In this document: piece by piece, positions 13,943-14,943 of the stretch
Numbering within the stretch: the stretch's first letter is position 1
How the letters are laid out: the number at the start of each line of letters is the position of its first letter
Source of the DNA: Altererythrobacter sp.
GTDB taxonomy: Bacteria; Pseudomonadota; Alphaproteobacteria; Sphingomonadales; Sphingomonadaceae
Direction of reading: 5' to 3'
Length of the DNA: 14,943 nt
Assembly: GCA_011524425.1 (NCBI GenBank)
Contig: WTKI01000035.1
Span: 1-14,943, forward strand
Made by a program: the position numbers and the translations under genes
Notes under the pieces: generated by a model
The model's input: the letters and a program-made list of their open reading frames with translations, nothing else
What the model was told of the DNA's origin: nothing
Database searches by the model: none

Positions 13943-14943
13943 CTAATGATCTGGCGTGTTGGAGGCGCTTGCGCTTGTTTTTCCTCCAAATATTGCAATT
14001 TCTTTCAAGCCAGTGCTGTTCGCTCGACCACGATACATGCCGGTCGTATTGAAAGAAAACACTGTATCCCCTGCGGGCGTGACGAGAATGACACCGCCAT
14101 CCCCGCCAAGCTCTTTGACTTCGGCCATAACAGCGTCGGCAGCAAGCTGGGCCGTCGCAGGATCGATATGCTGGTCTGCCAATTCAGCAGGATTAGAAAT
14201 AAACCCAACCTTTGCGTGGAGCAAATCCTCAACTGTCGGTCCAAAACGCAGCCGTGTGCAGATTTCCTGCGCGACCCCGACACGAATAAAGAACTCGCCC
14301 CAGCCAGTCGCTGAGACAGCACAACTGCGGTTGTCTGCATAGGTCCCCGCACCAATCAATGGCGAATCTCCTATGCGGCCCCAGCGCTTGCCGGTCATGC
14401 CCCCGGTAGAAGTGCCTGCCGCAAGGTTGCCATGGATATCGAGCGCAACTGCTCCCACTGTGCCAAACTTATGATCGACATCTAGCGATGACAGTTCTTT
14501 GGCCTTCATACGCGCAAGCGACTCCCTGCGTCGCTCGGTCGCGAAGTAATCCGGTGGCTGAGTTTCGATGCCTTGCTCGATTGCAAATTGCCTTGCTCCA
14601 TCGCCAGCCAGCATGACGTGGCGGCCATCCTGTCGCACGGCTTCAGCAAGCAGGATCGGGTTCTTTATTCCGGAAACACCTGCGGCTGCGCCAGCACTGC
14701 GATCACGCCCGTCCATGATCGACGCGTCAAGTTCATGCGTTTCATCCCATGTGTAGACGGCGCCGCGTCCCGCATTAAAAAGCGGGCTGTCTTCCATGGG
14801 AATGATAGCGGCTTGTACTGCTTCCAATGCGCTGCCGCCACTTTCAAGCACGGCGATACCTGCGTGGAGAGCGGTCGTCAGCGCAGCTTCGTATTCGGCG
14901 CGCTTTTCTGGTGTCATTTTTTCAGGATCAAGCGTTCCTGCAC
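13943..14943 (-). CDS. isoaspartyl peptidase / L-asparaginase (Ntn-hydrolase), 5' end outside window
   Basis: Plant-type asparaginases (IaaA/ASRGL1 family) are made as precursors that cut themselves before a threonine, which then hydrolyses L-asparagine and beta-aspartyl dipeptides. The reading frame runs to the window edge, where it encodes AGTLDPEK before the ATG at 14917. That is the family's N-terminal HGGAGTLDP region, so the true start lies beyond base 14943 and 14917 is an internal methionine. Other signatures are SPLFNAGRGAVYTWD, ELDASIMDG, the autocleavage site HKFGTVGAVALD with the new N-terminal Thr (residue 153 counted from 14917), GTSTGGMTGKRWGRIGDSPLIGAGTYAD, and GGDGGVI. Length fits a full alpha-beta precursor. 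Whether a signal peptide exists cannot be seen. It converges on the RDD gene. Confidence 0.93.
   Translation of the reverse strand, partial: AGTLDPEKMTPEKRAEYEAALTTALHAGIAVLESGGSALEAVQAAIIPMEDSPLFNAGRGAVYTWDETHELDASIMDGRDRSAGAAAGVSGIKNPILLAEAVRQDGRHVMLAGDGARQFAIEQGIETQPPDYFATERRRESLARMKAKELSSLDVDHKFGTVGAVALDIHGNLAAGTSTGGMTGKRWGRIGDSPLIGAGTYADNRSCAVSATGWGEFFIRVGVAQEICTRLRFGPTVEDLLHAKVGFISNPAELADQHIDPATAQLAADAVMAEVKELGGDGGVILVTPAGDTVFSFNTTGMYRGRANSTGLKEIAIFGGKTSASASNTPDH

Noticed and set aside
14918..14943. Treating ATG 14917 as the start of the asparaginase
   Set aside because: The frame continues upstream and encodes AGTLDPEK, part of the conserved N-terminal motif, so the gene is partial at the window edge.

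Overview
The window is ordinary bacterial chromosome, gene-dense and moderately GC-rich by eye. Protein style and content suggest an alphaproteobacterium, most likely Sphingomonadales/Erythrobacteraceae: a MoxR-DUF58 membrane operon, a membrane-anchored acidic-tailed cytochrome c, a short Ppx/GppA phosphatase next to rlmE, and a prephenate dehydratase with ACT domain. This taxonomic call is inference from resemblance, since no search could be run. The left end is a contig edge. Bases 1-19 are the Nextera/Tn5 mosaic-end adapter, not genome, and the first real gene (an Fe/Mn superoxide dismutase, minus strand) is cut off there after 38 codons.

Layout. (1) 20-134: 5' end of sodB, divergent from a translationally coupled cluster glmM - DUF1272 zinc protein - thiD (305-2674). 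(2) 2688-3693, minus strand: a LOG/TIGR00730 Rossmann protein, preceded on the same strand by tRNA-Gln(CUG) with a good sigma70-like promoter. (3) 3822-5801, plus strand: its own promoter, a short leader whose hairpin covers a Shine-Dalgarno sequence, then a Ppx/GppA phosphatase with a long basic N-terminal tail, overlapping rlmE by 4 nt. (4) 5808-6443, minus: anchored c-type cytochrome. (5) 6544-7500, plus: pheA. (6) 7588-13939, plus: six genes almost without gaps, DUF4129 - DUF4350 - MoxR AAA+ ATPase - DUF58 - SpoIIM-like membrane protein - RDD membrane protein. (7) 13943-14943, minus: isoaspartyl peptidase/L-asparaginase of the Ntn-hydrolase family, with its first codons beyond the window.

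How they work together. GlmM (UDP-GlcNAc synthesis), ThiD (thiamine), PheA (phenylalanine), RlmE (23S rRNA methylation) and the cytochrome are housekeeping functions. The coherent multi-gene system is the MoxR operon: one cytosolic AAA+ ATPase, a vWA-like DUF58 partner, and four membrane or membrane-anchored proteins. The same family set occurs in distant phyla (for example around moxR2 of Mycobacterium), but its biochemical job is unsettled. It is the best candidate in this window for an under-described system. No mobile element, CRISPR array, rRNA or phage gene was seen, and no gap between features exceeds about 210 bases.
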